Positions 1 through 8,669 of a DNA stretch of 64,000 nucleotides are shown here, piece after piece. Made by a program: the position numbers and the translations under genes. Under the pieces are notes generated by a model. That model was not told the origin of the DNA. It saw only the letters and a list, made by a program, of their open reading frames with translations, and searched no databases. This DNA comes from Actinomycetota bacterium. Its GTDB lineage: Bacteria; Actinomycetota; Acidimicrobiia; Acidimicrobiales; Ilumatobacteraceae. The stretch lies in assembly GCA_009919275.1 (NCBI GenBank), contig RGCG01000001.1:24066-88065 (forward strand). Direction: 5' to 3'. The stretch's first letter is position 1; each line of letters begins with the position of its first letter.

Positions 1-676
1 GGATTTCGGTGATTCCCGGCCGCAGGTCGGACAAGTCGCCCAACACGCGTTCACGACTGCCCGCCCGCCAATCGTGGTTGAAATAGTCGGGAAAGACGAC
101 GCCCTCGTCGCTGGCGAGTTTGCGGAAAGGGAAACCGGCATCGCGTTCGTCGATTGTCGAGGGCAGTCGGATGGGCAGTCGGAACTCGACCGCGAGGTCG
201 AGATAGATGTCGAAGAACTCGGGACGCAGGGTGATCGCGGTGAGATGCGGTGCGAGGTGGGTGACGTCGATTCCCCATGCAATTGCGCGCTCGATTTGTG
301 CGCGGCATTCACGACGCACCTCGGCGGGGTCGGCGTGGTCCCACAGGTCCTCGATGCTGCTGGGAAAACCACCGTCACCCGAAAGAAGTGAAGGTGCATG
401 TGTGATTGGACCCCAGCGCAGATTGTCGTGTTCGGCATTCAGCGTGAGATGCACACCGATGTCTTCACCGCGGTACATGTTGGCGGCGTGACGCGCCCAC
501 GGCGCGGGCACCATCAGCGACGCACATGTCGCCACACCCTTGCGCAAGGCGTCGTACACGCCGACATTCGCGGCGTGGCACGAGCCGAGGTCGTCGCAAG
601 ACAGGATGACTGCCCGCGCGTCGCGCGACAGACCCATGGCCTCGAGCAGGTCCGCATCGTGGGTGTGTTGCGTCAT
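1..676 (-). CDS. ChbG/YdjC-family carbohydrate deacetylase (3' end cut by window edge)
   Basis: About 225 residues are visible before the frame leaves the window. The protein matches the YdjC/ChbG/HpnK deacetylase family, metal-dependent enzymes that remove acetyl groups from amino-sugar substrates. Visible family features are the metal-binding acidic pair at residues 28-29 (SCDDLG), the ASLMVP strand near 52-57, GVHLTL at 74-79, and two histidines in the THLAPH motif at about 140 and 144. The ATG at 676 is chosen because an in-frame TGA lies two codons upstream. The substrate (chito-oligosaccharide, hopanoid or other) cannot be told from the sequence. Confidence 0.8.
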   Translation of the reverse strand, partial: MTQHTHDADLLEAMGLSRDARAVILSCDDLGSCHAANVGVYDALRKGVATCASLMVPAPWARHAANMYRGEDIGVHLTLNAEHDNLRWGPITHAPSLLSGDGGFPSSIEDLWDHADPAEVRRECRAQIERAIAWGIDVTHLAPHLTAITLRPEFFDIYLDLAVEFRLPIRLPSTIDERDAGFPFRKLASDEGVVFPDYFNHDWRAGSRERVLGDLSDLRPGITEI

Positions 677-695
677 CGATCACAAACTAGTCGTG

Positions 696-1253
696 TCAGC
701 ACGCGCCCCACAGTCCCCGGCCCGCGTCCTGTGCCTCCCATGCCGCGGCGGCGAAGTCGGACTCATGCGTTGTGTTCGGTTCGAATGGGTAAGGACGAGC
801 GAAACCGAGACGAACGAGTTCAAGGTTGAAAAAGACATTCGTGTCGGTGAGGTACACGTAGGCGAGAAGACGTCCGTACCGGTCGCGCGCTTCGACATCT
901 CGCACGAGGCGCACGCGCGTCCCCTTCGTCATCACGCTTTTCGTGAAGTCCGACGCTTCGGGGCCCCAGCACTGAACCCCCTTGGTCGGGTGCTGCGTCT
1001 CGGGTGTGTCGACCCCGATGAGACGCACCTTTTCCTTCGTGTCCCCGATTTGGACGGTCAATGTGTCGCCGTCGGCAACGGAGACGACGACGCCCGCGTT
1101 GGCGAAGGTTGCCGATTCGGAGCCGGACGACGAAGGGCTTCCACCGCACGCCACTGCTGTCGCGGCACACAATGCCGCAGTGGTGAGGCAGCGGACCGTG
1201 CGCGTCAGATGCGTTCGATGAGCGTTCCCGTACCGAGGCCGCCACCGCAGCAC
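696..1253 (-). CDS. Staphylococcal-nuclease-like (thermonuclease) lipoprotein
   Basis: Secreted, lipid-anchored SNase-fold nuclease predicted to cut DNA or RNA outside the membrane. The first ~36 residues form a signal peptide ending in a lipobox (AVAC, Cys36). The SNase domain retains the catalytic set: Asp near 61-63 (VADGDTL), Arg77 and Glu85 in VRLIGVDTPET, and Arg128 in DRYGRLLAY. Start is uncertain. GTG at 1253 overlaps the upstream thiolase gene by 49 bases. A CTG at 1208 would give a tidy CTGA overlap with the thiolase stop and a shorter signal peptide. A longer frame from 1409 exists, but its N-terminus looks non-native. Confidence 0.8.
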   Translation of the reverse strand: MLRWRPRYGNAHRTHLTRTVRCLTTAALCAATAVACGGSPSSSGSESATFANAGVVVSVADGDTLTVQIGDTKEKVRLIGVDTPETQHPTKGVQCWGPEASDFTKSVMTKGTRVRLVRDVEARDRYGRLLAYVYLTDTNVFFNLELVRLGFARPYPFEPNTTHESDFAAAAWEAQDAGRGLWGAC

Positions 1254-2392
1254 ATCGAGATGATGCCGTAGCGGCCACCCGTGCGCTCGAGTTCGTACAG
1301 CGACTTCGTCATGAGGAACGCACCCGTTGCTCCGAGCGGATGACCGAGCGCAATCGCGCCCCCGTTCGGATTGGTGGTCTCGGGGTTGGCGCCAGTTGCT
1401 TTGGCCCACGCGAGAACGACCGATGCGAATGCTTCGTTGATCTCGAAGTTGTCGATCTGGTCGATCGTGAGTCCGTTGCGCGCGAGAAGACGCTTCGTCG
1501 CGTCGATGGGTCCTTCAAGCATGAGAACGGGGTCGACACCGACCAGGCAGGTGTCGACGATGCGGGCACGGGCCTTCAGGCCGAGGGCCTGTGCGCGTGA
1601 CGCCGTCATCATCAACACGGCCGCGGCTCCGTCGGAGATCTGCGACGAGTTGCCTGCGGTGTGCACGCCGTTTTCGCGGGCAACCGGCTTCAGGCCCGCG
1701 AGTGCTTCGCGGGTGGTGTCACGCATGCCCTCGTCACGGTTGACCTTGTGGAAGGTTCCCGATGGCTTGCCCTCTTCGTTCAGGTCGGGTGCGGTGACCT
1801 CGACCCACTGTCCTGCGAATCGGTCTTCGGCCCAGGCGCGCGCGGCGCGCTGTTGGCTCTGGAAACCGAAAGCATCGGTGTCGTCACGCGTGATGCCGAA
1901 CTTGTCGGCGATTCGCTCGGCTCCTTCGAACTGCGAGGTGGCTTCGTACTGTCCGAAGTACGTTTTCGGAATCGGAACACCGAGGCCGAGTTTCTTCGAC
2001 GAGTTGATGCCGATCGGGATGCGGCTCATCACTTCGACACCGCAAGCGATGGACACATCGACGACGCCGCTTGCCACGAGCGAAGTTGCGAGGTTGGTGG
2101 CTTGTTGCGACGATCCACACTGCGTGTCGACCGTGGTGGCGGCGGTCGACAGGGGGAGGCCCGCGGCCAACCACGACGTGCGGGTGATGTTGAAGCTTTG
2201 CTCGCCGACCTGGCTGACGCAGCCTCCGACGACCTGTTCGATTGCCGCCGGATCGATACCCGATCGTTCGACGATCGCTTTCTGTGCGACACCGAGAAGT
2301 TCGGCCGGGTGCATGCTGGACAATCCACCGCCGCGGCGGCCGATGGGGGTGCGTACTGCGTCGACGATGACGACGTCTTCTCTGCTGCTCAT
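1205..2392 (-). CDS. Acetyl-CoA C-acetyltransferase / 3-ketoacyl-CoA thiolase
   Basis: Thiolase of 395 residues, the usual family length. It catalyses CoA-dependent cleavage of a 3-ketoacyl-CoA, or the reverse condensation. The acyl-accepting cysteine is Cys92 in DTQCGSSQQA, the catalytic histidine lies in IALGHPLGATGA, and the second active-site cysteine is Cys381 in the CxGGG motif (MCCGGGLGTG). NEAFAS is also present. A TAGGAT box six bases before the ATG points to a leaderless transcript. The next gene (nuclease lipoprotein) overlaps its 3' end. Chain-length preference cannot be read from the sequence, but the many acyl-CoA genes nearby favour a beta-oxidation role. Confidence 0.92.
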   Translation of the reverse strand: MSSREDVVIVDAVRTPIGRRGGGLSSMHPAELLGVAQKAIVERSGIDPAAIEQVVGGCVSQVGEQSFNITRTSWLAAGLPLSTAATTVDTQCGSSQQATNLATSLVASGVVDVSIACGVEVMSRIPIGINSSKKLGLGVPIPKTYFGQYEATSQFEGAERIADKFGITRDDTDAFGFQSQQRAARAWAEDRFAGQWVEVTAPDLNEEGKPSGTFHKVNRDEGMRDTTREALAGLKPVARENGVHTAGNSSQISDGAAAVLMMTASRAQALGLKARARIVDTCLVGVDPVLMLEGPIDATKRLLARNGLTIDQIDNFEINEAFASVVLAWAKATGANPETTNPNGGAIALGHPLGATGAFLMTKSLYELERTGGRYGIISMCCGGGLGTGTLIERI

Positions 2393-2398
2393 ATCGCC

Positions 2399-2416
2399 AT
2401 CCTATGCAGGTACCGT
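2399..2416. promoter_or_regulatory. Back-to-back -10 boxes of the thiolase and nudC genes
   Basis: Only 33 bases separate the two divergent start codons. The minus strand carries TAGGAT (2399-2404), six bases before the thiolase ATG. The plus strand carries TACCGT (2411-2416), nine bases before the nudC ATG. Both fit the actinobacterial TAnnnT -10 pattern with the transcription start at or just before the initiation codon. No -35 box is claimed. Confidence 0.45.
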
Positions 2417-2425
2417 GGACGGCGT

Positions 2426-3235
2426 ATGAGCCGTCATGCGGAAGTTCCGCGTCTTGTTCCGTCGATCAAACCCGCGGCACACGCGCGCCGGAATCGCTTC
2501 TTCCACGTGGTCGGCAGCAACATTTGGGAAGCCGACGAGCCCGTGGCGAGCGACTGGCACGTCCACTTCATCGGGATGATGGGCGACGTCGCCGTGTGGG
2601 CCGTCGACGTGCCACACGGCCTCGACCCGGCCGACGGTGCATCGATCGACCTCTTCTCGTACCACGGGCGCAGTCACGAAAACGATTGGCTCGCTGCCGG
2701 TCGCGCGGTGCAACTGGTCGAATGGGCTCGGACCCACAAGTTCTGTGGCCGGTGTGGTCAACCGACGCAACGACTCGACGGCGAGCGTGCCATGCGTTGT
2801 GCAGCGTGTGGACTGATGGCCTTCCCCCGCCTTGCGCCGGCGATCATCACGTTGGTCACGCGCGGCGAGGGCGACGAAGAAGAGGCGTTGTTGGCGCGCG
2901 GCGTCCAGTGGAAGCAACCCATGTATTCCTGCCTCGCGGGTTTCGTCGAACCGGGCGAGACACTGGAAGAAGCCGTGGTTCGTGAAACCATGGAAGAGGT
3001 CGGCGTCTCTGTCGGCAACGTCCGCTACGTGCGCAGCCAGCCGTGGCCGTTTCCACATTCGCTCATGTTGGGATTCCGGGCGGACTGGATCCACGGCGAC
3101 ATTGTGTGCGACCCGGTCGAAATTGCGGACGCGCAGTGGTTCCGCCGCGACGAAATTCCGATGATCCCACCGGGCATCTCGATCGCCCGTCGTCTCATCG
3201 ATCTGTGGTTGCAAGGAACTATCGTCGGCTCATGA
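2426..3235 (+). CDS. nudC: NAD+ diphosphatase, Nudix family (NudC-like)
   Basis: Hydrolyses NAD(H) to NMN(H) and AMP; family members can also remove NAD caps from RNA. The 269-residue protein has a zinc ribbon (Cys107, 110, 125, 128), a full Nudix box at 172-194 (GFVEPGETLEE then RETMEEVGV) and the SQPWPFPHS signature at 204-212 that marks the NADH-pyrophosphatase branch. The ATG at 2426 is chosen. The frame stays open upstream to 1661, but that part lies opposite thiolase. The next gene starts inside its stop codon (ATGA), so the two are translationally coupled. Confidence 0.92.
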   Translation: MSRHAEVPRLVPSIKPAAHARRNRFFHVVGSNIWEADEPVASDWHVHFIGMMGDVAVWAVDVPHGLDPADGASIDLFSYHGRSHENDWLAAGRAVQLVEWARTHKFCGRCGQPTQRLDGERAMRCAACGLMAFPRLAPAIITLVTRGEGDEEEALLARGVQWKQPMYSCLAGFVEPGETLEEAVVRETMEEVGVSVGNVRYVRSQPWPFPHSLMLGFRADWIHGDIVCDPVEIADAQWFRRDEIPMIPPGISIARRLIDLWLQGTIVGS

Positions 3236-4143
3236 CCGACGACAAGTCCCCGCAGTCCCATCCGAAACCCGATCTCGGCCGCATCGGCCTGTGGAGCGGC
3301 TCGCTCGACGGAGTCCCCGGGTCGCAGGTGCGTGACGTTCTCCAGGAAGTCGAAGGTCTTGGTTTCGGTACCTACTGGTATCCCGAAACCGTCGGTCGCG
3401 AGGCTTTCGTGAATGCGACCTTGATCCTGTCGTCGACAACGAAGTTGAAGGCCGCAACGGGTATCGCCAGCATCGCTGCACGCACGGCCATGGCGATGCA
3501 GGCCGGCTGGAAGGCGTTGTCCGAGGCGTTCCCCGAGCGCTTCGTGCTCGGCATGGGTGTCAGCCATGGCCACATGGTGACGAAGCTCCACAAGTCCCCC
3601 TACGAAAAGCCCTACTCGACGATGGTCGAATACCTCGACAACATGGACGGCGTTCCCTACTTCGCGGTGCCGCCGGCCGGGCCGATGTACCGCGTGCTTG
3701 CGGCGCTCGGTCCGAAGATGTTGGAGCTGGCGCGCGATCGCACGTCGGGTGCCCATCCGTACTTCACGACACCCGAACACACCGCCGAGGCCCGATCGAT
3801 TCTCGGTCCCGACAAACTGCTCGCCCCCGAACAGATGGTGATCTTCGAGACCAACGCCGACAAGGCTCGCGAGACGGCGCGCAAGAACATGTCGGTTTAC
3901 ACGCGCCTGCCGAACTACGCGAACAACCTCGTGCGGTTGGGTTTTTCGGCCGACGAGATCAAGGACCAGTCCGACAGATTGGTCGACGAGATCGTGTGTT
4001 GGGGCACGCTCGACAAGATCGCAGCACGCATCAAACAGCACCACGACGCCGGCGCCGACCACGTCTGTGTTCAGGTTCTGATGCACGACGGAAAGGCCCT
4101 GCCGACGGCCGAGTGGCGCGAGCTGTCAAGCCTGCTGAAGTAG
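3232..4143 (+). CDS. Luciferase-like, probable F420-dependent oxidoreductase
   Basis: 303-residue luciferase-like monooxygenase-fold protein of the actinobacterial type usually predicted to use coenzyme F420. The N-terminal LGRIGLWSGSLDG strand, the GTYWYPE segment and FVLGMGVSHGH follow the TIM-barrel pattern of the family. It starts at an ATG overlapping the nudC stop by four bases. The substrate is unknown. It is one of three luciferase-like enzymes in the window and the sequences clearly differ, so they are not a recent duplication. Confidence 0.82.
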   Translation: MTDDKSPQSHPKPDLGRIGLWSGSLDGVPGSQVRDVLQEVEGLGFGTYWYPETVGREAFVNATLILSSTTKLKAATGIASIAARTAMAMQAGWKALSEAFPERFVLGMGVSHGHMVTKLHKSPYEKPYSTMVEYLDNMDGVPYFAVPPAGPMYRVLAALGPKMLELARDRTSGAHPYFTTPEHTAEARSILGPDKLLAPEQMVIFETNADKARETARKNMSVYTRLPNYANNLVRLGFSADEIKDQSDRLVDEIVCWGTLDKIAARIKQHHDAGADHVCVQVLMHDGKALPTAEWRELSSLLK

Positions 4144-4150
4144 CTCTGCC

Positions 4151-4909
4151 GTGACGACGTCGTATCTCGACCTGCGCGGTCGCAATCACCTGCACGTGCT
4201 GTCCGACGAAAACGCACGCTTCATTGCAGCCGCCCGTGAGTCGGGTTGGTCGTCCGCCGTTGCGGCGTGCCCGGGCTGGAACGTCGCTGAATTGGTTTTT
4301 CACATGTGCAAGGTGCAGGCGATGTTTCACGGCATGTTGTCGACCGGTGCCACCAGTCCGAAAGACCTGCCGCGTACGGAACGACCCGCATCCGACGATG
4401 GTCTCGTCGAACTGTTCACTGCGGGTGCCGCGCGGCTCGAACATCTTCTCGAAAGCACGGTCGACGATGCTCCCGTTTGGACCTTCATCGGGTCCCAGCC
4501 CGCCGCTTGGGTGAAGCGACGGATGGCCCACGAGGTCTTGGTGCACCGTTTCGATGCCGAAATTGCCGGCGGTGCACTGTCGCAGACCGACGAAGTGGTG
4601 TGCGCCGACGGCATCGACGAGAAGTTCGGGGTGTTTCTCCCGTGGTTCGGTGACAAGGTGACGCTGACCAACACGGTGCACCTCCATTGCAGCGACACCG
4701 ACGGGGAATGGATGCTCGGTCCCGGCGCCGGTTCGGTACGGGTTGCCCGCGAACACGGCAAGGGTGACGTCGCCTTCAACGGACCGTCGCAGATCCTCCT
4801 CCTTGCACTGTGGCGGCGCATCTCCATCGACGAGGCCGTTGATGCCGGTGCGAAGGTGTTCGGTGATCGCGCCGTGCTCGACGCGTTCGTCACCGCATTC
4901 GGTGTCTGA
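4151..4909 (+). CDS. Maleylpyruvate-isomerase-like, mycothiol-dependent family protein (DinB/MDMPI fold)
   Basis: 252-residue protein with the MDMPI N-terminal four-helix fold: LHVLSDENARFIAAARESG, then CPGWNVAELVFHMCKVQ, and later AHEVLVHRFDAEIA, which carries the histidine and acidic residues that form the metal site in this family. Such proteins are often called mycothiol-dependent isomerases or transferases, but most have no proven reaction. It starts at a GTG seven bases after the upstream stop and probably belongs to the nudC operon. The neighbouring SDR is convergent. Confidence 0.75.
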   Translation: MTTSYLDLRGRNHLHVLSDENARFIAAARESGWSSAVAACPGWNVAELVFHMCKVQAMFHGMLSTGATSPKDLPRTERPASDDGLVELFTAGAARLEHLLESTVDDAPVWTFIGSQPAAWVKRRMAHEVLVHRFDAEIAGGALSQTDEVVCADGIDEKFGVFLPWFGDKVTLTNTVHLHCSDTDGEWMLGPGAGSVRVAREHGKGDVAFNGPSQILLLALWRRISIDEAVDAGAKVFGDRAVLDAFVTAFGV

Positions 4910-4920
4910 CGAACGGGTGG

Positions 4921-5745
4921 TCAGCCGCCGAACACCCGGGCCTGAAGTTTGCGCATTCCGCCGAGCCACCTCGCGTGCTGAGAGGCGCGAGTGGTCATGT
5001 ATGTCTCGACCTCGGCATGTGGAAGAACGAGGAACCGCTCGTCGCGAATTGCGTCGAGTGTGAAGGTCGCGACGTCCTCGGGTTCGAGAACTGCACCGGC
5101 AGCCTTCACGACGTCTCCTGCCGAAGCGAAGTCGCCCCCCGTCTTCGTGGGCTTGTCGGGGTTCAACATGTTCGTGTTGACACCCTGCGGACACAGACAG
5201 CTGACGCGCAGGCCGCGGTCGTGGTAGGTGATTGAAAGCCACTCGGCAAATGCAACGGCAGCGTGTTTGGTGACGGAATACGGGGCCGAGCCGATTTGTG
5301 CGAGCAAGCCGGCCGCCGACGCGGTGGAGCAGAAGTATCCGCGTCCACGCGCGAGCCATTCGGGAAGAAGAATCTCGGCCGCGTAACGATGCGCGTGCAC
5401 GTTCACCGCGAAACTGGTGGTCCAATCGTCGTCACTCGAATTCTCGAGGTCGGTTCCCATGCCGACGCCTGCGTTTGCGAAGAAGAGATCGATCGCACCA
5501 AAAGTCGCACGGGCATGCCTGATGACGGCTGCGTTGCCGTCTCGAGTACCGATGTTCGCAGCGATGGCGGTTGCCGAACCCGCGCGCTGTGCGTTCAGGT
5601 CGTTGCAGACCGCAACGAGGCGCGGTTCGTCGAGGTCGGTCATGGTGACGCGGGCACCGGTGGCGTGGAATTCCCTTGCGAGAGCGCGACCGATTCCGCC
5701 CGCGGCACCGGTCACGACAACGTGTGATTGCGGAGAGAGATCCAT
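4921..5745 (-). CDS. Short-chain dehydrogenase/reductase
   Basis: 274-residue classical SDR with the nucleotide-binding GAAGGIGRAL motif near the N-terminus, the FANAGVG strand, the catalytic STASAAG serine region and the YSVTK (YxxxK) pair. MTDLDEPR after beta-strand 2 has an acidic residue that favours NAD(H) over NADP(H). The extended C-terminus (LPHAEVETYMTTRASQ) is typical of family members annotated only as SDR oxidoreductases. A TACGAT box at 5755-5760 lies nine bases before the ATG. The substrate is unknown. Confidence 0.85.
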   Translation of the reverse strand: MDLSPQSHVVVTGAAGGIGRALAREFHATGARVTMTDLDEPRLVAVCNDLNAQRAGSATAIAANIGTRDGNAAVIRHARATFGAIDLFFANAGVGMGTDLENSSDDDWTTSFAVNVHAHRYAAEILLPEWLARGRGYFCSTASAAGLLAQIGSAPYSVTKHAAVAFAEWLSITYHDRGLRVSCLCPQGVNTNMLNPDKPTKTGGDFASAGDVVKAAGAVLEPEDVATFTLDAIRDERFLVLPHAEVETYMTTRASQHARWLGGMRKLQARVFGG

Positions 5746-5892
5746 GCGGGGTCGATCGTAGGTCGTGAATCCAACCTGATTCGACGCGATTCCGAATTGA
5801 CACGGGTAAGGGGAGACCTGTGGGTAATGTCACGGTCAGTCGGCGGTGGGGCTCCTCGTGCTTGCTGCTAGACAATGACAAAAGGAGCTGCC

Positions 5893-6096
5893 GTGAACGC
5901 AACCATCGCCGAATCGACCGAAGACCAAAACACAACCGGCGCGATTGCCGAGGCGCTCGCCATCGTCGACAAGGCGCTCGCCGAGATGCTGCGGCGCGAG
6001 TTGGTTTCCAGCGGCGAAGTTGCCGATTTGTTGCTCGACCTCAGGTCGATTCTGTCGGCGGCTGGGAAGCCCGCCGCCACCAGCGCCGTTTCCTGA
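5893..6096 (+). CDS. 67-residue hypothetical protein
   Basis: Small acidic, alanine-rich helical protein (AIAEALAIVDKALAEML, then VADLLLDLRSIL) with no recognised domain. The pattern suggests a short helical hairpin or coiled coil. GTG at 5893 is preferred to the in-frame ATG at 5875, because a good ribosome binding site (AAAGGAG, 5881-5887) lies between them with five-base spacing. A TAGACA box at about 5869 gives a promoter. Its last 56 bases overlap the 3' end of the convergent WS/DGAT gene. Confidence 0.6.
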   Translation: MNATIAESTEDQNTTGAIAEALAIVDKALAEMLRRELVSSGEVADLLLDLRSILSAAGKPAATSAVS

Positions 6097-7546
6097 CACC
6101 CGCCGCGACGCCGGTGTCGACCGGCGAATGAGTCCCGCTCTCCGACGGTGCGTCGGTCTTCGTTGACGGCGCGGGCTGTGGTGCGAACTGCGCAATTCTC
6201 GTAAACGCCTCTTCGATACAGGTGCGCAGTAATTCAGGCTGTTCGACTGCCGCAGTGTCGACGTGTAATCCCATATCGAGGTTGCCGTCGTTGCTGAGAA
6301 GCGTGAGGTTGAACGCGACGCCGCCCAACGGACCGACGGGGTGGTTGGCGGCAATGCGCGCGCCCGCGATGTAGAGCGGGATGCCTGCACCGCGGACGTT
6401 CGAGGTGGCGAAGTCGACGGTTTGGCTCTGGGCCCGCGCCAACCGAGTGAGCACGGAGATGGGAAGTGCTTGGGCCAGGCCGGCGAGGGTGTCGAGGTTG
6501 GCATCGCCCGATCCACTGCGCACCGAGGTTGTCATTTCGTTGATGGCCGCGAAGCGTTCCTCGACTGGCATCTCGCCGGTTGGGACCAGTAGCCGCACGA
6601 GTGTGAAGGCGTTCGATGCGGCCTCATCGGTGCGGGTGCTCACGGCCATCGACGTGCGCAGTGACTCGACAGGTGCGCCGAGTCGGCGGTGGTATTCCCC
6701 CGCGGCATCGGCCGCTGCGGTCACGAAGGCGGTGTTCAACTTTCCGCCAAGGACCTGCGACGCTTCACGCATCGTGCTGTAGGGGACCGAGAGTGCTTCG
6801 AGGCGCCGCCCCAGTGATCGTTTTGTCCACAGAGGACTGCGTGCGGGGTCGGTGTCGCCGAGTTGTTTCATGACGGCACGCACGTTGGCGGCCGTCTCGG
6901 CCCCTGTCGTGGGCAGGCTTGCAGGGTCGCTGAGCGCGTCGCGCACCTGCTTCACGAACGAAAGCGGAATACGCAAGGCATCGCCAAGCGCGGCGCGCAG
7001 AACGTCGGCCGATTCGTCGTCTGCGTGGTTTGTCTCGACTGATTCGGGTTCTGGCAGCGGCGCAGGCTCGGGTGCGTCGCGTTCGAGGTCGATGAACTGC
7101 ATCGACAGGAGAACACCGCCTTCACCATCGGTGATGGTGTGGTGAATCTTGCTGATGAGCGCACTGCGGCCGCCCTCGACGTTGTCGACGATGAGGAACT
7201 GCCACGGCGGTCGAGCCCGGTCGAACGGGTCGGCGGTGAAGAGCGTTGCCAGGTCGAGCAATTGGCGCATCGAGCCGTTACCGGGAAGCGCGATGTGGCG
7301 AACGTGGTGGGCGAGATCGAAGTAGGGATCGGGCTGCCAAAAGGGTGCACCGAGATTCGCGGGAGCCGGCTGCACGCGTTGCCGCAGACGCGGGAAGGCG
7401 ATGGTGGCGCGGTGCATGCGTCGCATGAAAGCCGCGACGTTCATCGGTCGGTCGAGGATCGAGATATTGGAAAAAGTGGACGAGAGGAAAGGGTCCTTCT
7501 CGAGGCGCCACATCAGGCCCTCGGCATCGCTCATTCTTTCGGTCAC
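6041..7546 (-). CDS. Wax ester synthase / diacylglycerol acyltransferase (WS/DGAT)
   Basis: 501-residue acyltransferase of the bacterial WS/DGAT family. It transfers acyl-CoA to fatty alcohol or diacylglycerol, making storage wax esters or triacylglycerol at the membrane. The condensing motif reads HHTITDG (residues ~135-141), matching the HHxxxDG pattern. Family blocks PFDRARPPWQF, PVGPLGGVAFNLTLLSN and a DMGLHVD region follow. The tail (RKRRWWRRASQPP) is basic and non-conserved. GTG 7546 overlaps the stop of the DsbA-like gene (GTGA), so the two are co-translated. Confidence 0.88.
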   Translation of the reverse strand: MTERMSDAEGLMWRLEKDPFLSSTFSNISILDRPMNVAAFMRRMHRATIAFPRLRQRVQPAPANLGAPFWQPDPYFDLAHHVRHIALPGNGSMRQLLDLATLFTADPFDRARPPWQFLIVDNVEGGRSALISKIHHTITDGEGGVLLSMQFIDLERDAPEPAPLPEPESVETNHADDESADVLRAALGDALRIPLSFVKQVRDALSDPASLPTTGAETAANVRAVMKQLGDTDPARSPLWTKRSLGRRLEALSVPYSTMREASQVLGGKLNTAFVTAAADAAGEYHRRLGAPVESLRTSMAVSTRTDEAASNAFTLVRLLVPTGEMPVEERFAAINEMTTSVRSGSGDANLDTLAGLAQALPISVLTRLARAQSQTVDFATSNVRGAGIPLYIAGARIAANHPVGPLGGVAFNLTLLSNDGNLDMGLHVDTAAVEQPELLRTCIEEAFTRIAQFAPQPAPSTKTDAPSESGTHSPVDTGVAAGVRKRRWWRRASQPPTEST

Positions 7547-8142
7547 TGGGGAACGCTCGTGTGTTTGAACTCGTTGAGAATCGGCCAGGCGATGTTCTCG
7601 AGGATCCGTTCGATGGTCGCAATGGCGAGAGCACCGTCGCCCTCGGCCGTGCGCAATAAACGGACGAAGACGGCCTTGTCGTCGACGACGAAGGTTGGCA
7701 CACCCCACACCTCGTGACTGTTCACGTACTGCATGTGTTCGCGTGCGATGGTCTGCAGCGGCTCTCCCGTTTCGACGATGTCGAAGATCCGCGCGGGGTC
7801 GATGTCGGCCCGGGTGAGCAGCGACGAGAGTTTCGCCCGATCGTTCAGGTTTCCCGCTGCGGTGTGGCGGTAGTCGAACACCGAACGGTGAAACACCGGG
7901 AAACGCGCCGGGTTGGTGTCACGTGCGGCAACACCGACCTGCAGCGCGAAGAGGCCGGAATCGTGCTGCGGCGTCTCCCAGATGGGGCGCAGGTCGGGAT
8001 CGCGGTTCGACTGACCGAGGCAGTAGGGCAGGAAGGTGACATTCCAGTCGGCGCCGGCGAGGAGTCCGGTGACGACATGGTCATGGACGATGCGTCCGTA
8101 CGGACACCGATAATCCCAGGTCACTGCAAAAGAGCGCGTCAC
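7543..8142 (-). CDS. DsbA-family thioredoxin-fold protein with a single active-site cysteine
   Basis: 199-residue DsbA-like protein without a signal peptide, so probably cytoplasmic. The N-terminal strand WDYRCPYG keeps only the first cysteine of CxxC. The cis-proline loop is WGVPTFVVDD. Family members of this type include 2-hydroxychromene-carboxylate isomerases and glutathione/mycothiol transferases as well as oxidoreductases; a monothiol active site argues against disulfide oxidation. Starts at GTG 8142. It sits between the PAP2 and WS/DGAT genes in one minus-strand operon. Confidence 0.78.
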   Translation of the reverse strand: MTRSFAVTWDYRCPYGRIVHDHVVTGLLAGADWNVTFLPYCLGQSNRDPDLRPIWETPQHDSGLFALQVGVAARDTNPARFPVFHRSVFDYRHTAAGNLNDRAKLSSLLTRADIDPARIFDIVETGEPLQTIAREHMQYVNSHEVWGVPTFVVDDKAVFVRLLRTAEGDGALAIATIERILENIAWPILNEFKHTSVPQ

Positions 8143-8146
8143 ACGC

Positions 8147-8662
8147 TCAACCTACAAGCGGTACCGCAAGAAGACCAAGGGCCGTTCCGACGATTGCTCC
8201 ACCGAGGATGTCGGAGAGGTGGTGGAGCCGCACCATGACGCGACTGAGGGCCACGCCGACGGCAACCGCGAAAAAGAGTGCGGCCCATGCGCCGGGCACG
8301 AGTGTGACCAGAATCGTTGCGGCGAAGAACGCCGATGACGAGTGACCGCTCGGGAACGACGAGGTGACCGGTGTTCGCACGTTGAAACGACCGTCGCCGT
8401 TCGCATCGGGTCGACTGCGTCGAAACAAACGTTTGACGCCCTGGTTGACGATGAGACTCTCGGCCCCGAGCAGGAGCGAAAAGGTCAATGCTTCACCCGC
8501 GCGGTCTGTGCTGCCGATCGCGCGCAGCCAGACGACGGCGTGCCAGATGACGCTGAATTCGCCGGCGCGACTGAGGAATGAGAAGAGACCCTGCACGACT
8601 CCTTTGCGGCGTGCGGGTTCGAGCCAGCGGTCGAAAGCGTCGTCGATCCGGCGAATGTTCAC
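8147..8662 (-). CDS. PAP2-family membrane phosphatase
   Basis: 171-residue integral membrane protein with the three phosphatidic-acid-phosphatase signatures in order: KRLFRRSRP (KxxxxxxRP), SFPSGHSSS (PSGH) and SRVMVRLHHLSD (SRxxxxxHxxxD). These form the active site for dephosphorylating lipid phosphates such as phosphatidate or isoprenyl diphosphates. Several hydrophobic helices separate the motifs. GTG 8662 is chosen because it lies just inside the operon boundary after the hydrolase stop at 8670; longer in-frame versions run antisense-like. In a cluster with WS/DGAT, a role in supplying diacylglycerol is a reasonable inference. Confidence 0.85.
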   Translation of the reverse strand: MNIRRIDDAFDRWLEPARRKGVVQGLFSFLSRAGEFSVIWHAVVWLRAIGSTDRAGEALTFSLLLGAESLIVNQGVKRLFRRSRPDANGDGRFNVRTPVTSSFPSGHSSSAFFAATILVTLVPGAWAALFFAVAVGVALSRVMVRLHHLSDILGGAIVGTALGLLAVPLVG

Positions 8663-8669
8663 GGTTGGT

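Noticed and set aside
1661..2425. N-terminal extension of the NudC frame
   Set aside because: It lies opposite thiolase and resembles no Nudix N-terminal domain; ATG 2426 gives a normal-length protein.
5746..5868. Possible RNA gene or terminator between the SDR and the microprotein
   Set aside because: No stem with a T-run and no tRNA-like cloverleaf was found; it looks like an ordinary promoter region.
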